Shown here in pieces: positions 35,876 through 45,138 of a stretch of DNA of 64,000 nucleotides. The stretch's first letter is position 1. Each line of letters starts with the position of its first letter. The notes beneath the pieces were generated by a model. It was not told the DNA's origin and searched no databases. It saw only the letters and a list, made by a program, of their open reading frames with translations. Source of the stretch: Glacieibacterium arshaanense (lineage in GTDB: Bacteria > Pseudomonadota > Alphaproteobacteria > Sphingomonadales > Sphingomonadaceae). A program made the translations under genes and the position numbers. Location of the stretch: positions 941,149 to 1,005,148 of the forward strand of contig NZ_SIHO01000001.1 of NCBI RefSeq assembly GCF_004681125.1, in the 5' to 3' direction.

Positions 35876-37087
35876 ATGACCACGGCCGTACCGACGGGCC
35901 TGCAGTTGACGGTTTTCGACGAGACGTTTCGCAACCGTCCGCACGAATATTTTGACCTGTTGCGGCAAGCCGAGCCTGTCCATCGCGACACGACGCTCGG
36001 TCGCGTCGTGCTGACCCGCGCCGCCGATGTTGCTGCCGTGCTCAAGGATCGCAGTTTTTCGGTCGATAACCGCAAGGCCGCGCCCGATTCGATCGTGCAG
36101 CGCCTGATGACTGCAGAGGACCGTGACGCACCGCGCTCGATGCTGGCGCTCGACGATCCCGACCATGCGCGGCTGCGGCGGCTGGTGACGCATGCCTTCA
36201 ACGCCCGCGCGATCGAGGGCATGCGGCCGCATATAGCCGTCGTGGCCGACGCGTTGCTCGATGCGGTTGCCGACGCCGAACAATTCGACCTGATCGAGGA
36301 CTATGCCTCGCCGCTGCCGATCATCGTCATTGCCGAAATGCTCGGCGTCGGTGCCGCGGACCGTGCCGACTTCCGGCGCTGGTCGAAGGGCCTCGCCAAT
36401 GTTTTCTCGCCGTTGCGGACGCCGGAGCATCTGGCCCAACTCAAGGTCAATGCCGACGAGCTCAGCGCCTATTTTGCCCGCGCGATTGCCGAACGCCGCG
36501 CCACGCCGCGTGACGACCTGATCAGCGCGTTGATCGCGGTGGAGGACAACGGCGACCGGTTGAGCACGCAGGAAATCATCACGATGTGCAACCTGCTGCT
36601 GCTGGCAGGGAACCTGACCACCACCGACCTTATCGGCAATACCGTGCTGGCGCTGCTCCAAAACCCCGAGCAGCGCGCCAAGGTCATGGCCGCGCCGGCG
36701 CGGATCGTCGATGCGATCGAAGAGACGCTGCGCCTTGACCCGCCGGTCATGCAGTCACTGCGGATTGCCACCAGTCCGCGGGCGGTTGGCGGCATCGAAC
36801 TTGCCGAAGGCGCTGCGATCACGCCGTTCCTGATGGCGGCGGGGCAGGACCCAACGGTGCACAGCAATCCGCTGAGCTTTGACATCGACCGGCTCGACAA
36901 GACGCACTTCGCGTTCGGCGGCGGCGTGCACTTCTGTCTGGGGGCGCCGCTGGCGCGCGCCGAGGCGGAAATCGCGCTGTCGCGGTTGCTGGCGCGCTTC
37001 CCCGATTTGGCGCTGGCCGGACAGCCGATCGAGCGCAACATTTCGGCGGCGTTCAACGGCGTCAAGGCGCTTTGGGTGAAGGCTTGA
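35876..37087 (+). CDS. Cytochrome P450
   Basis: A 403-residue soluble bacterial P450 monooxygenase. The haem loop FAFGGGVHFCLGAPLARAE has ligand Cys354; EETLR is the K-helix ExxR motif. The I-helix reads LLLLAGNLTTTDL: the acidic residue that normally precedes the conserved Thr (AGxD/ET) is Leu, which is unusual and may affect oxygen activation. GGGGAGGG precedes the ATG at 35876. No ferredoxin or ferredoxin reductase gene is adjacent, so redox partners must be elsewhere. Substrate unknown. Confidence 0.92.
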   Translation: MTTAVPTGLQLTVFDETFRNRPHEYFDLLRQAEPVHRDTTLGRVVLTRAADVAAVLKDRSFSVDNRKAAPDSIVQRLMTAEDRDAPRSMLALDDPDHARLRRLVTHAFNARAIEGMRPHIAVVADALLDAVADAEQFDLIEDYASPLPIIVIAEMLGVGAADRADFRRWSKGLANVFSPLRTPEHLAQLKVNADELSAYFARAIAERRATPRDDLISALIAVEDNGDRLSTQEIITMCNLLLLAGNLTTTDLIGNTVLALLQNPEQRAKVMAAPARIVDAIEETLRLDPPVMQSLRIATSPRAVGGIELAEGAAITPFLMAAGQDPTVHSNPLSFDIDRLDKTHFAFGGGVHFCLGAPLARAEAEIALSRLLARFPDLALAGQPIERNISAAFNGVKALWVKA

Positions 37088-37102
37088 AACACACCCGTAT
37101 TC

Positions 37103-37131
37103 TTGACCCTGACGTTAACGTAAACTAATTA
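37103..37131 (+). promoter_or_regulatory. Promoter and palindromic operator of the MerR gene
   Basis: TTGACC (37103-37108) and TAATTA (37126-37131) are spaced by 17 bases. Between them is the perfect palindrome ACGTTAACGT (37112-37121), of the type bound by LiuR-like MerR regulators of branched-chain or fatty-acid degradation. Transcription would start at about 37138, the A of the start codon, so the message may be leaderless. Confidence 0.55.
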
Positions 37132-37137
37132 GGTTCC

Positions 37138-37578
37138 ATGCCTCCAGAAACGCTTGAGAACTTCGCCACTGTCGCCATTCCCGCACCGCCCGGGGATGCC
37201 GAAAGTTTTACCATCACCGATCTCGCGACGGGCTTTGCCATCACGCCGCGCGCCATCCGATTCTACGAGGACCAGGGCCTGATCTCGCCGCAGCGGCAGG
37301 GTCAGAACCGCGTCTATTCGCGGCGCGACCGGGCGCGGCTGGCGTGGATTTTGCGCGCCAAGAATGTCGGGTTCAGCCTGGCCGAAATCCGCGAGATGAT
37401 TGACCTGTACGATGTCGGCGACGGCCGCGTGCAGCAGCGCCGCGTCACTATCGAAAAATGCCAGACGCGCATTGCCGCGCTGGCCGAACAGCGCGCCGAT
37501 ATCGATGCGACGATCGACGAGTTGCAGCAATTTGCCGACATGGTCGAAAGCCTGATTGCCGACACGGCGACAAACTGA
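37138..37578 (+). CDS. MerR family regulator (LiuR-like)
   Basis: A 146-residue MerR-type DNA-binding protein. After 22 variable residues the winged helix reads [26 protein letters not shown], then [20 protein letters not shown], followed by a coiled-coil dimer helix (residues about 95-140). There are no conserved metal-binding cysteines. It lies 31 bases upstream of an acyl-CoA dehydrogenase and the thiolase/FadJ genes, the context of LiuR-type regulators. A palindrome ACGTTAACGT sits in its own promoter, which suggests autoregulation. Confidence 0.88.
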   Translation: MPPETLENFATVAIPAPPGDAESFTITDLATGFAITPRAIRFYEDQGLISPQRQGQNRVYSRRDRARLAWILRAKNVGFSLAEIREMIDLYDVGDGRVQQRRVTIEKCQTRIAALAEQRADIDATIDELQQFADMVESLIADTATN

Positions 37579-37609
37579 GGCCAAAACGGCCACCAACTAG
37601 GATTTTCAC

Positions 37610-39403
37610 ATGCCCAGCTACCGCGCTCCCGTGAAGGACACGCTGTTCGTGTTGCAGTCGGTCTGCAAGCTCGACGCGCATTCGAACCTGCCGGGCTTTG
37701 CCGATGCGACCCCCGATGTCGTGCAGGCGGTGGTCGAAGAAGGCGGCAAGTTCTGCGAAGGCGTGCTGGCGCCGATCAACCATTCAGGCGACCTGCAGGG
37801 CTGCACGCGCCACGCCGATGGCAGCGTCACCACCCCTGACGGCTTCAAGGCGGCGTATGACGCGTTCGTCGAAGGCGGCTGGGGCACATTGATGGCGCCG
37901 TCGGACTATGGCGGGCAGGGGATGCCGCACATCATCGGCACGGTGTTCCAGGAATTTTCGGCGAGCGCCAACATGGCGTTTGCCATGTACCCCGGCCTCA
38001 ACGAGGGCGCGCAGGCGGCGATCATGGCGGTCGGCTCGCCGGAGCTGAAGGAGCGCTTCCTGCCCAACATGGTCCACGGCCGCTGGACCGGCACGATGAA
38101 CCTGACCGAGCCGCAGTGCGGCACCGACCTCGGCCTTATCCGCACGCGCGCCGAGCCGCAGGCCGACGGTAGCTACAAGATCAGCGGCACCAAGATTTTC
38201 ATCTCGGCGGGCGAACATGACCTGTCGGAAAACATCATCCACCTCGTGCTGGCGAAGACCCCCGACGCGCCCGACAGCGTCAAGGGCATCTCGCTGTTCC
38301 TGGTGCCGAAGTTCCTCGTCAACGCCGACGGTACGCTGGGCGCGCGCAACGGCGTGTCGTGCGGCTCGATCGAGCACAAGATGGGCATCCACGCCAACGC
38401 CACCTGCGTGATGAACTATGACGGCGCCACCGGTTATCTGCTCGGCGAGGAGATGAAGGGCCTGCGCGCCATGTTCATCATGATGAACGCGGCGCGACTG
38501 GGCGTCGGCGTGCAGGGGCTGGCGCAGGCCGAAGTCGCCTACCAGAACGCCGTGACCTATGCCCGCGACCGCTTGCAGGGCCGCGCGCTGACCGGCGCCA
38601 AGAACCCCGACGCCAAGGCCGATCCGCTGATGGTGCACCCGGATGTGCGGCGCATGCTGATGGACGGCCGCGCCTTCATCGAGGGCGCACGGGCGCTGAT
38701 CCTGTGGGGCGGATTGCAGGTTGACCTCGCGCACAAGGCGGCAACGCCCGAAGAACGCGAACTTGCCGACGACCTGATCTCGCTGCTGACGCCGGTCATC
38801 AAGGGCTATTGCACCGACAAGGGCTATGAAATCGCCACGACGTCGCAGCAGGTTTACGGCGGCCACGGTTATATCGCCGAATGGGGCATGGAGCAGTTCG
38901 TTCGTGATGCGCGCATTGCGCAGATCTACGAAGGCACCAACGGCATCCAGGCGATGGACCTTGTCGGCCGCAAGCTGGCGATGAACGGTGGCCGCGGCTT
39001 GCGCGCCTATCTCGGACTGATTGCCGAGAATGTTGCGTCAGGCAAAGCCGATCCGCGCACCGAAGCGCTGGCGACGGGTCTGGAGAAGGCCGCGGGCGAA
39101 CTGCAGGCCGCGACGATGTGGCTGATGCAGAACGGCATGACCAATCCCGACAATGCCGGTGCCGGCGCAACCGCCTATCTGCACCTGATGGGCATTGTCG
39201 CGCTGGGCGAGATGTGGCTGCGCATGGCCATCGCCAGCCACGCCGCGCTCGACGCCGGCAGCAGCGACAAGCCGTTCTTCGAAGCCAAGCTGATCACCGC
39301 ACGCTATTTCGCCGAACGCAACTTCCCCGATTGCGGGGCGCTGCGTCGCAAGATCGAAGCCGGCAGCGCCGCGATGATGGCGATGCCAGCGGAAGCGTTT
39401 TAG
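37610..39403 (+). CDS. Acyl-CoA dehydrogenase, long form (DmdC/AcdA-like)
   Basis: A 597-residue flavoprotein oxidising acyl-CoA to enoyl-CoA. It has the usual three-part acyl-CoA dehydrogenase core (TMNLTEPQCGTDLGLIRTRA is the FAD block, QIYEGTNGIQAMDLVGRKL carries the catalytic Glu) plus a C-terminal helical extension of about 130 residues typical of DmdC/AcdA proteins. Members act on straight-chain, branched or methylthiopropionyl-CoA substrates. AGGA lies before the ATG. It is followed by one REP-like copy and then thiolase on the same strand, forming a beta-oxidation unit with the downstream FadJ-like protein. Confidence 0.9.
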   Translation: MPSYRAPVKDTLFVLQSVCKLDAHSNLPGFADATPDVVQAVVEEGGKFCEGVLAPINHSGDLQGCTRHADGSVTTPDGFKAAYDAFVEGGWGTLMAPSDYGGQGMPHIIGTVFQEFSASANMAFAMYPGLNEGAQAAIMAVGSPELKERFLPNMVHGRWTGTMNLTEPQCGTDLGLIRTRAEPQADGSYKISGTKIFISAGEHDLSENIIHLVLAKTPDAPDSVKGISLFLVPKFLVNADGTLGARNGVSCGSIEHKMGIHANATCVMNYDGATGYLLGEEMKGLRAMFIMMNAARLGVGVQGLAQAEVAYQNAVTYARDRLQGRALTGAKNPDAKADPLMVHPDVRRMLMDGRAFIEGARALILWGGLQVDLAHKAATPEERELADDLISLLTPVIKGYCTDKGYEIATTSQQVYGGHGYIAEWGMEQFVRDARIAQIYEGTNGIQAMDLVGRKLAMNGGRGLRAYLGLIAENVASGKADPRTEALATGLEKAAGELQAATMWLMQNGMTNPDNAGAGATAYLHLMGIVALGEMWLRMAIASHAALDAGSSDKPFFEAKLITARYFAERNFPDCGALRRKIEAGSAAMMAMPAEAF

Positions 39404-39411
39404 TCCCTTCA

Positions 39412-39448
39412 ATCGGGTGCAGGCCTCAGGCCTGCCCGCCGGAGGCCC
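39412..39448 (+). repeat. REP-like repeat, single copy (locus 3)
   Basis: A single copy of the unit at 28749-28877 and 33145-33235: ATCGGGTGCAGG, loop, then CCTGCCCGCCGGAGGCCC. It folds as GCAGGCC-TCA-GGCCTGC in its centre. It starts 9 bases after the acyl-CoA dehydrogenase stop. Confidence 0.85.
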
Positions 39449-39479
39449 TTTCTAATTCTGTTCGTTTGGGAGACTGACC

Positions 39480-40691
39480 ATGGCTGAAGCCTTCATCTAC
39501 GACGCGGTCCGCACCCCGCGCGGCAAGGGCCGCAAGGACGGCGCGCTCCACGAAATCACCCCGATCCAGCTGGCGACGCAGATGCTGCAGAGCATCCGCG
39601 ACCGCAACGGCATCGATACGGCGGACGTTGATGACGTGGTGCTCGGCTGCGTCGGGCCGGTGGGCGAGCAGGGTGCCGATATTGCGCGCGTCGCGGTGCT
39701 CAACGCCGATTATGCCGAAACGACGGCGGGCGTGCAGGTCAATCGCTTCTGCGCGAGTGGGCTGGAAGCGTGCAACATGGCCGCGGCGAAAGTCATTTCG
39801 GGCGAGGCGATGTTCGCGATTGGCGGCGGTGTCGAGAGCATGAGCCGCGTGCCGATGGGCAGCGACGGCGGCGCGTGGATGATGGACCCGGCGGTCAACC
39901 ACAAGACTTATTTCATGCCACAGGGCATCGGCGCCGACCTGATCGCGACGAAGTACGGTTTCAGCCGTAACGACGTCGATGCTTATGCGATGGAAAGCCA
40001 GAAGCGCGCCGCGCGCGCCTGGGCCGAGGGCCGCTTCAAGAACAGCGTCATCGGCGTCCGCGATGTCATCGGCGAAGTCGTGCTCGACCATGACGAGCAT
40101 ATGCGGCCGCAGACCGACATGCAGTCGCTGGGCGCACTGGCGCCGGCGTTCGAGGGCATGGGCGAGGCGATGCCGGGCTTCGATGCCATCGCGATGCTCA
40201 AGTATCCCGAAGTCGAAAAGATCAACCACGTCCACCACGGCGGCAATTCGAGCGGCATCGTCGATGGCGCCAGCGCGGTGCTGATCGGCAACGCCGAAAT
40301 CGGCAAGAAATACGGCCTCAAGCCGCGTGCGCGCATCAAGGGCGCGGCGTCGATCGGCTCGGAACCGTCGATCATGCTGACCGGCCCGTCGTTCGTCACC
40401 GAAAAGTTGCTCAAGCGGCTGGGCATGAGCGTCGCCGACATCGATCTGTATGAATTGAACGAGGCGTTCGCCAGCGTCGTGCTGCGCTACATGCAGGCGC
40501 TGAACATTCCGCACGACAAGATCAACGTCAACGGCGGCGCCATCGCGATGGGCCACCCGCTCGGCGCCACCGGCGGCATGATCCTCGGTACCGTACTCGA
40601 CGAGCTCGAGCGTACCGGCAAGCAGACCGCGCTGGTGACGCTGTGCGTCGGCGCCGGCATGGGCACCGCCACGGTTATCGAACGGATTTGA
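39480..40691 (+). CDS. Acetyl-CoA C-acyltransferase (thiolase)
   Basis: A 403-residue thiolase splitting 3-ketoacyl-CoA to acetyl-CoA and a shortened acyl-Co[12 protein letters not shown] carries nucleophile Cys91, [17 protein letters not shown] the catalytic His, and [11 protein letters not shown] the second Cys. The N-terminus [20 protein letters not shown] is close to FadA/PcaF-like members. GGGAG lies 8 bases before the ATG. It sits between the acyl-CoA dehydrogenase and the FadJ-like multienzyme protein, so it completes the cycle. Confidence 0.93.
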   Translation: MAEAFIYDAVRTPRGKGRKDGALHEITPIQLATQMLQSIRDRNGIDTADVDDVVLGCVGPVGEQGADIARVAVLNADYAETTAGVQVNRFCASGLEACNMAAAKVISGEAMFAIGGGVESMSRVPMGSDGGAWMMDPAVNHKTYFMPQGIGADLIATKYGFSRNDVDAYAMESQKRAARAWAEGRFKNSVIGVRDVIGEVVLDHDEHMRPQTDMQSLGALAPAFEGMGEAMPGFDAIAMLKYPEVEKINHVHHGGNSSGIVDGASAVLIGNAEIGKKYGLKPRARIKGAASIGSEPSIMLTGPSFVTEKLLKRLGMSVADIDLYELNEAFASVVLRYMQALNIPHDKINVNGGAIAMGHPLGATGGMILGTVLDELERTGKQTALVTLCVGAGMGTATVIERI

Positions 40692-40724
40692 CCGCCTGAA
40701 ACCGCTGGTTGCCGGTCCCCGCGT

Positions 40725-40794
40725 CGCTCATCCCGAGCGCAGTCGGGGGCCGACCAGCGCTGGACCAGTCCCTCGACTGCGCTCGGGACGAGCG
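40725..40794. repeat. Inverted repeat between thiolase and fadJ-like genes
   Basis: Arms CGCTCATCCCGAGCGCAGTCG (shown in part, 40725-40745) and 40774-40794 are reverse complements with one mismatch in 21 bases, around a 28-base loop. It is a palindromic unit of a different sequence class from the other repeats in this window. Confidence 0.75.
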
Positions 40795-40821
40795 AGGTCG
40801 GGTTATGAAAGGGAAGAAGTC

Positions 40822-43008
40822 ATGACCACTGCCATTCACCAGAGCCTCGATGCCGATGGTATCTTGCTGCTGACGATCGACGTTCCCGGCCAGACGATGA
40901 ACGTCATCACCCCCGAAGTGAACGCCGACTTGGCCGCCGCAGTGGCGCGCATCAAGACCGATGACGCGGTCAAAGGCGCGGTGCTGACCAGCGGCAAGGC
41001 GTCGGGCTTCATGGCGGGCGCCGATCTGAAGGGCATGGCGGCGATCTTCGGCGACGGCAGCGGCGGCGATCCGGCGAAGTCGAAAATGGCGAACCTGTTC
41101 GACGGCGTCTATGCGCTCAACAAGCAGCTGCGCGAGCTCGAGACCTGCGGCAAGCCGGTGGCGGTGGCGATCAACGGGCTGGCGCTCGGCGGCGGGCTCG
41201 AATTCACGCTGGCCTGCCACTACCGCGTCTGCGCCGACAATCCGAAGATCGCGCTCGGCCTGCCCGAAGTGCTCGTCGGCCTGTTCCCCGGTGGCGGCGG
41301 CACGCAGCGGCTGCCGCGGCTGATGGGCGTGCAGCCGGCGCTGATGTACCTGATGCAGGGCAAGAACATGAGCCCGCAGGAAGCGCTGGGGCTCAAGGTC
41401 GTCCACGAAGTTGCGCCGCTGGCCGAAATCGTCGACCGCGCCAAGGCCTGGGTCAAGGCCAACCCGACCAAGGGCGTGCAGCCGTGGGACGAAAAGAACT
41501 TCCGCTTCCCCGGCGGCGTCGGCATGGCGAGTCCGGCCTTCGCGCAGGCGTTCATGGCGGGCACTGCAGTGGTCGGCAAGCAGACCAGCTTCAACATGAA
41601 CGCGCCGCTCGCCATCTTGTCGGCGGTCTATGAGGGCTCGCAGCTGCCGATGGACACGGCGCTGCGCGTCGAGAGCAAATATTTCGCCAAGATTGTCGCC
41701 GACCCGCAGGCCGGCAACATGATCCGCTCGCTGTTCATTTCGAAGCAGGCCGCCGAAAAGGGCGCGCGCCGGCCCAGGAACATCGCACCGATGTCGCCGA
41801 AGAAGATCGGCATGCTCGGCGCCGGGTTGATGGGCGCAGGCGTCGCCATGGTCAGCGCGCAGGCCGGCATCGAAGTCGTGCTGCTCGACCGCGACTTGGC
41901 CGCCGCCGAAAAGGGCAAACAATACACCGCCGACCGGCTCGCGAAGAAGCGCATGGACGCCGACAAGGCTGCCGCCATTCTGGCGCGCATCCACCCGACC
42001 GCCGATTATGCCGATCTGAAGGGCTGCGACCTCGTCATCGAAGCAGTGTTCGAAGACCGCTCCATCAAGGCCGATGTCACCAAGAAGACCGAAGCGGTGG
42101 TAGGGGCCGACACGTTCTTCGGCTCGAATACCTCGACCTTGCCGATCACCGGCCTAGCCGAAGCGTGGAGCAAGCCCGAGAATTTCATTGGCATCCACTT
42201 CTTCTCGCCGGTCGAGAAAATGCCGCTGGTCGAGATCATTGTTGGTAAGAAGACCGGACCGGAAGCCATTGCCAAGGCTATCGATTATGTCGCGGCGATC
42301 AAAAAGACACCGATTGTCGTCAATGACAGCCGTGGCTTCTACACCTCGCGCTGCTTCGGCACCTATGTCCAGGAAGGGCTGGCGCTGCTCGGCGAAGGCA
42401 CGGTGCCGGCGCTGATCGAAAATGTCGGCAAGCAGGCCGGCATGCCGGTCGGACCGCTCGCGGTGAACGACGAAGTCGGGCTCGACCTCGCCTATAAGGT
42501 CGGGCAGGCGACGAAGAAGGATCTGGGCGACGCCTATCGCCCCGGCCCCGGTGAAGCGGTCATCGAAAAGATGAACGAACTCGGCCGCTTCGGGCGCAAG
42601 AACGGCAAGGGCTTCTACGTCTATCCCGAAGACGGCAGCAAGAAGTTCATCTGGCCCGATTTGCTGGCGACGGTGGCCAATGCCGCCGACGATCAGCCCG
42701 GCGCCGCCGCGGTCAAGGAGCGGCTGATGTTCCGCCAGCTCGTCGAATGTGCGCGCTGCTTCGAGGAAGGCGTGCTCGAAACCCCCGAAGATGGCGACCT
42801 CGGCGCCATTTTCGGCTGGGGCTTTGCGCCGTTCACCGGCGGGCCGTTCAGCATGATGGACACCATCGGCATCGCCAACGTCGTGGCGACGCTCGACCGG
42901 CTGGCACAGCGCCACGGCGAACGCTTCAACGCCCCCAAGCTGTTGCGCGACATGGCAGCCGCCGGCGAGACTTTCTACGGCCGCGCTGCCGCGAAGAAAG
43001 CCGCGTGA
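40822..43008 (+). CDS. fadJ: FadJ/FadB-like enoyl-CoA hydratase/3-hydroxyacyl-CoA dehydrogenase
   Basis: A 728-residue bifunctional beta-oxidation protein. Residues 1-200 are an enoyl-CoA hydratase with oxyanion stretches GFMAGADLKGMAAI and INGLALGGGLEF and the catalytic Glu in LGLPEVLVGLFPGGGG. From about residue 327 the NAD-binding part starts with KIGMLGAGLMGAGVAMV; GIHFFSPVEKMPLVEI and the C-terminal dehydrogenase repeat with GWGFAPFTGGP follow. AAAGGGAAG precedes the ATG. With the thiolase and acyl-CoA dehydrogenase it makes a full fatty-acid cycle. The stop shares GTGA with the next gene. Confidence 0.93.
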   Translation: MTTAIHQSLDADGILLLTIDVPGQTMNVITPEVNADLAAAVARIKTDDAVKGAVLTSGKASGFMAGADLKGMAAIFGDGSGGDPAKSKMANLFDGVYALNKQLRELETCGKPVAVAINGLALGGGLEFTLACHYRVCADNPKIALGLPEVLVGLFPGGGGTQRLPRLMGVQPALMYLMQGKNMSPQEALGLKVVHEVAPLAEIVDRAKAWVKANPTKGVQPWDEKNFRFPGGVGMASPAFAQAFMAGTAVVGKQTSFNMNAPLAILSAVYEGSQLPMDTALRVESKYFAKIVADPQAGNMIRSLFISKQAAEKGARRPRNIAPMSPKKIGMLGAGLMGAGVAMVSAQAGIEVVLLDRDLAAAEKGKQYTADRLAKKRMDADKAAAILARIHPTADYADLKGCDLVIEAVFEDRSIKADVTKKTEAVVGADTFFGSNTSTLPITGLAEAWSKPENFIGIHFFSPVEKMPLVEIIVGKKTGPEAIAKAIDYVAAIKKTPIVVNDSRGFYTSRCFGTYVQEGLALLGEGTVPALIENVGKQAGMPVGPLAVNDEVGLDLAYKVGQATKKDLGDAYRPGPGEAVIEKMNELGRFGRKNGKGFYVYPEDGSKKFIWPDLLATVANAADDQPGAAAVKERLMFRQLVECARCFEEGVLETPEDGDLGAIFGWGFAPFTGGPFSMMDTIGIANVVATLDRLAQRHGERFNAPKLLRDMAAAGETFYGRAAAKKAA

Positions 43009-44276
43009 GCGACGCGCTCGGCACGCCCGTCACGCTGCCGTCGGGCATCGGGTTCAAGAACCCGATTGCCAAGGCGGCGATGACTGAAGGGCTTGCCGGG
43101 CGCGACGGCCACCCCAATGAAGGCCATGCGCGCCTGTACCGGCGCTGGACGGCGGGCGGGGCAGGGCTGTTGATTACCGGAAATGTCCAGGTCGACCGCC
43201 ACCACCTCGAACGGCCGGGTAATGTCGTCGTCGATGCGCCACTCGATGCAGCCGCCCGCGCCGCGTGGCAGCGTTGGGCCGCGGCATCCAGCGAACATGG
43301 CGCCAAGGCCTGGGTGCAGGTCAGCCATGCCGGGCGCCAGACACAGGTCGCTGTCAACAAGACCCCCAAGGCGCCGTCGGCGGTCAAGCTGAGCCTGCCC
43401 GGCGGCATGTTCGGCATGCCCGAACCACTGACCGAGGCCGAAATCCTCGATTTGATCGCACGCTTTGCCAATGCGGCCGTGGTCGCGCGCGAAGCCGGCT
43501 TTGCCGGCGTGCAGATCCACGCCGCGCACGGCTATCTGATCTCGCAATTCCTATCGCCGCTCGCCAATCGGCGCACCGACGCCTGGGGCGGCAGCATCGA
43601 AAACCGCGCACGCTTCGTGACAGAAACGGTCAAGGCGGTGCGCGCCGCAGTCGGCAATGACTTCGGCGTCGGCGTCAAACTCAACAGCGCCGACTTCCAG
43701 AAGGGCGGCTTTGCGTTTGAGGATTGCATCACCGTGTCGGGCTGGCTCGCCGATCTCGGTGTCGATCTGCTCGAATTGTCGGGCGGCAGCTACGAGCAGC
43801 CGGCGATGATGGACTTTGCCGGCATGGACCCGCCCGAGCGCCCCAAACAGGCGTCAACTGCGGCGCGCGAAGCCTATTTCGTCGATCTCGCCAAGGCGCT
43901 GATGGCCGGGCGAACACCGCCGCTGCTGGTCACCGGCGGCTTCCGCAGCCGCGCGGCGATGGAGCAGGCGCTCGCCGCCGGGATCGCCATGATCGGCATT
44001 GGCCGGCCGTTGTGCGGCGCCCCCGACGCGGTTGCCGACTTGTTGGCTGGCCGCATCGACAGCCTGCCGCGCTTTGAAACGCAGCTGCGTATCGGGCCGG
44101 GGCTGCTCGGGCCGAACTCGCCGCTCAAGCTGGCGCGTGCGCTCAACGGTTTCGCCGCACAGGCCTGGTATTATGTGCAGCTGCGCCGCATTGCCGCCGG
44201 CGAGCCGCTGGCGCTCGACATCAATCCACTGATGGCATTCCTCTCCGAGCAGCGCGACGCCAAGACGCGCAGCTGA
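43005..44276 (+). CDS. NADH:flavin oxidoreductase, Old Yellow Enzyme family
   Basis: A 423-residue FMN-binding TIM-barrel protein. FKNPIAKAAMTEGL is the start of the barrel, WVQVSHAGRQTQ the second block with a substrate-binding His, GVQIHAAHGYLISQFLSP the main signature and GGSIENRARFV the following loop. Members reduce activated C=C bonds or act in enoate/2,4-dienoyl-CoA metabolism; the C-terminal iron-sulfur domain of dienoyl-CoA reductase is absent. The GTG start overlaps the FadJ-like stop, implying coupling with beta-oxidation. Confidence 0.88.
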   Translation: MSDALGTPVTLPSGIGFKNPIAKAAMTEGLAGRDGHPNEGHARLYRRWTAGGAGLLITGNVQVDRHHLERPGNVVVDAPLDAAARAAWQRWAAASSEHGAKAWVQVSHAGRQTQVAVNKTPKAPSAVKLSLPGGMFGMPEPLTEAEILDLIARFANAAVVAREAGFAGVQIHAAHGYLISQFLSPLANRRTDAWGGSIENRARFVTETVKAVRAAVGNDFGVGVKLNSADFQKGGFAFEDCITVSGWLADLGVDLLELSGGSYEQPAMMDFAGMDPPERPKQASTAAREAYFVDLAKALMAGRTPPLLVTGGFRSRAAMEQALAAGIAMIGIGRPLCGAPDAVADLLAGRIDSLPRFETQLRIGPGLLGPNSPLKLARALNGFAAQAWYYVQLRRIAAGEPLALDINPLMAFLSEQRDAKTRS

Positions 44277-44319
44277 CGCGGCGCTTGTATTGCCGGCGGC
44301 GTTGCGCCATCTGGCCGCG

Positions 44320-45138
44320 ATGCGCCGCATCCTGCTTGTCCTTTTGCTCATTCTCGTCGCGTTCGGCGTGTTCGGTTATGCAGGCGCGCGCCAGCAGCCG
44401 AAGATCGTGCGCTACGACGTCGCACTGGCGGACTGGCCGGCGGGACAGCCGCCGCTGCGTATCGTCCAGTTGAGCGATCTGCACGGCAGTTGGCTCGACA
44501 TGCCGCCCGACCGGATCAGTGGCATCGTTGCGCAGGTCAACGCGCTGAAGCCCGATGTCATCGTGCTGACCGGCGACTATATCGGCGGCAAGGTGTTCGA
44601 CTGGCCGCACATTCGCCTTGAAGATTTCACCGACCGGCTGGGCAAGCTGCAGGCGCGCTATGGCGTCTATGCCGTCGTCGGCAATCATGACACGCGCTAC
44701 TGGACGCGCTGGGCGTTCGACCGTGCCGGTATCCACACGCTGATCAACCAGCACGCCGATATCGGGCCGGTGATCATTGCCGGCCTTGATGATGCGACCA
44801 ATGTCGGTAACACCGCCGTGGCGCTGCGCACGCTCGTCGCGCAGGCGCAGGGTGACAAGCCGCTGCTGGTGCTGGCGCATGAACCCGATTATTTTCCGTA
44901 CGGCAACGCGGCGGTCGATCTGATGATCTCCGGCCACACGCACGGCGGGCAAATCATGCTGCCGATCATCGGCGCCAAAAGCCTTGGCCCGTTTCTCGAC
45001 AGCCATTTGCGCGGGCTATTCTACGAAAGCAGCCGCTGGCTGGTCGTGTCGTCCGGGCTGGGGACGTCGATCGTGCCGATGCGCATCGGCGTGCGCCCTG
45101 AAATCGTCGTGATTACCGTCGGTCCGAAAGCGCCTTGA
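44320..45138 (+). CDS. Membrane-anchored metallophosphoesterase
   Basis: A 272-residue phosphoesterase with an N-terminal hydrophobic helix (MRRILLVLLLILVAFGVFGY) and the complete calcineurin-type metal set: LSDLHGS, VLTGDYIGG, VVGNHDTRYW, LAHEPDYF and SGHTHGGQI. It is of the YkuE/YaeI type, so the active site should face the periplasm. ATG 44320 is used rather than the TTG at 44290. The 3' end overlaps the convergent VOC gene by 26 bases. YkuE-like proteins may act on lipids or nucleotide sugars; the substrate here is unknown. Confidence 0.87.
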   Translation: MRRILLVLLLILVAFGVFGYAGARQQPKIVRYDVALADWPAGQPPLRIVQLSDLHGSWLDMPPDRISGIVAQVNALKPDVIVLTGDYIGGKVFDWPHIRLEDFTDRLGKLQARYGVYAVVGNHDTRYWTRWAFDRAGIHTLINQHADIGPVIIAGLDDATNVGNTAVALRTLVAQAQGDKPLLVLAHEPDYFPYGNAAVDLMISGHTHGGQIMLPIIGAKSLGPFLDSHLRGLFYESSRWLVVSSGLGTSIVPMRIGVRPEIVVITVGPKAP

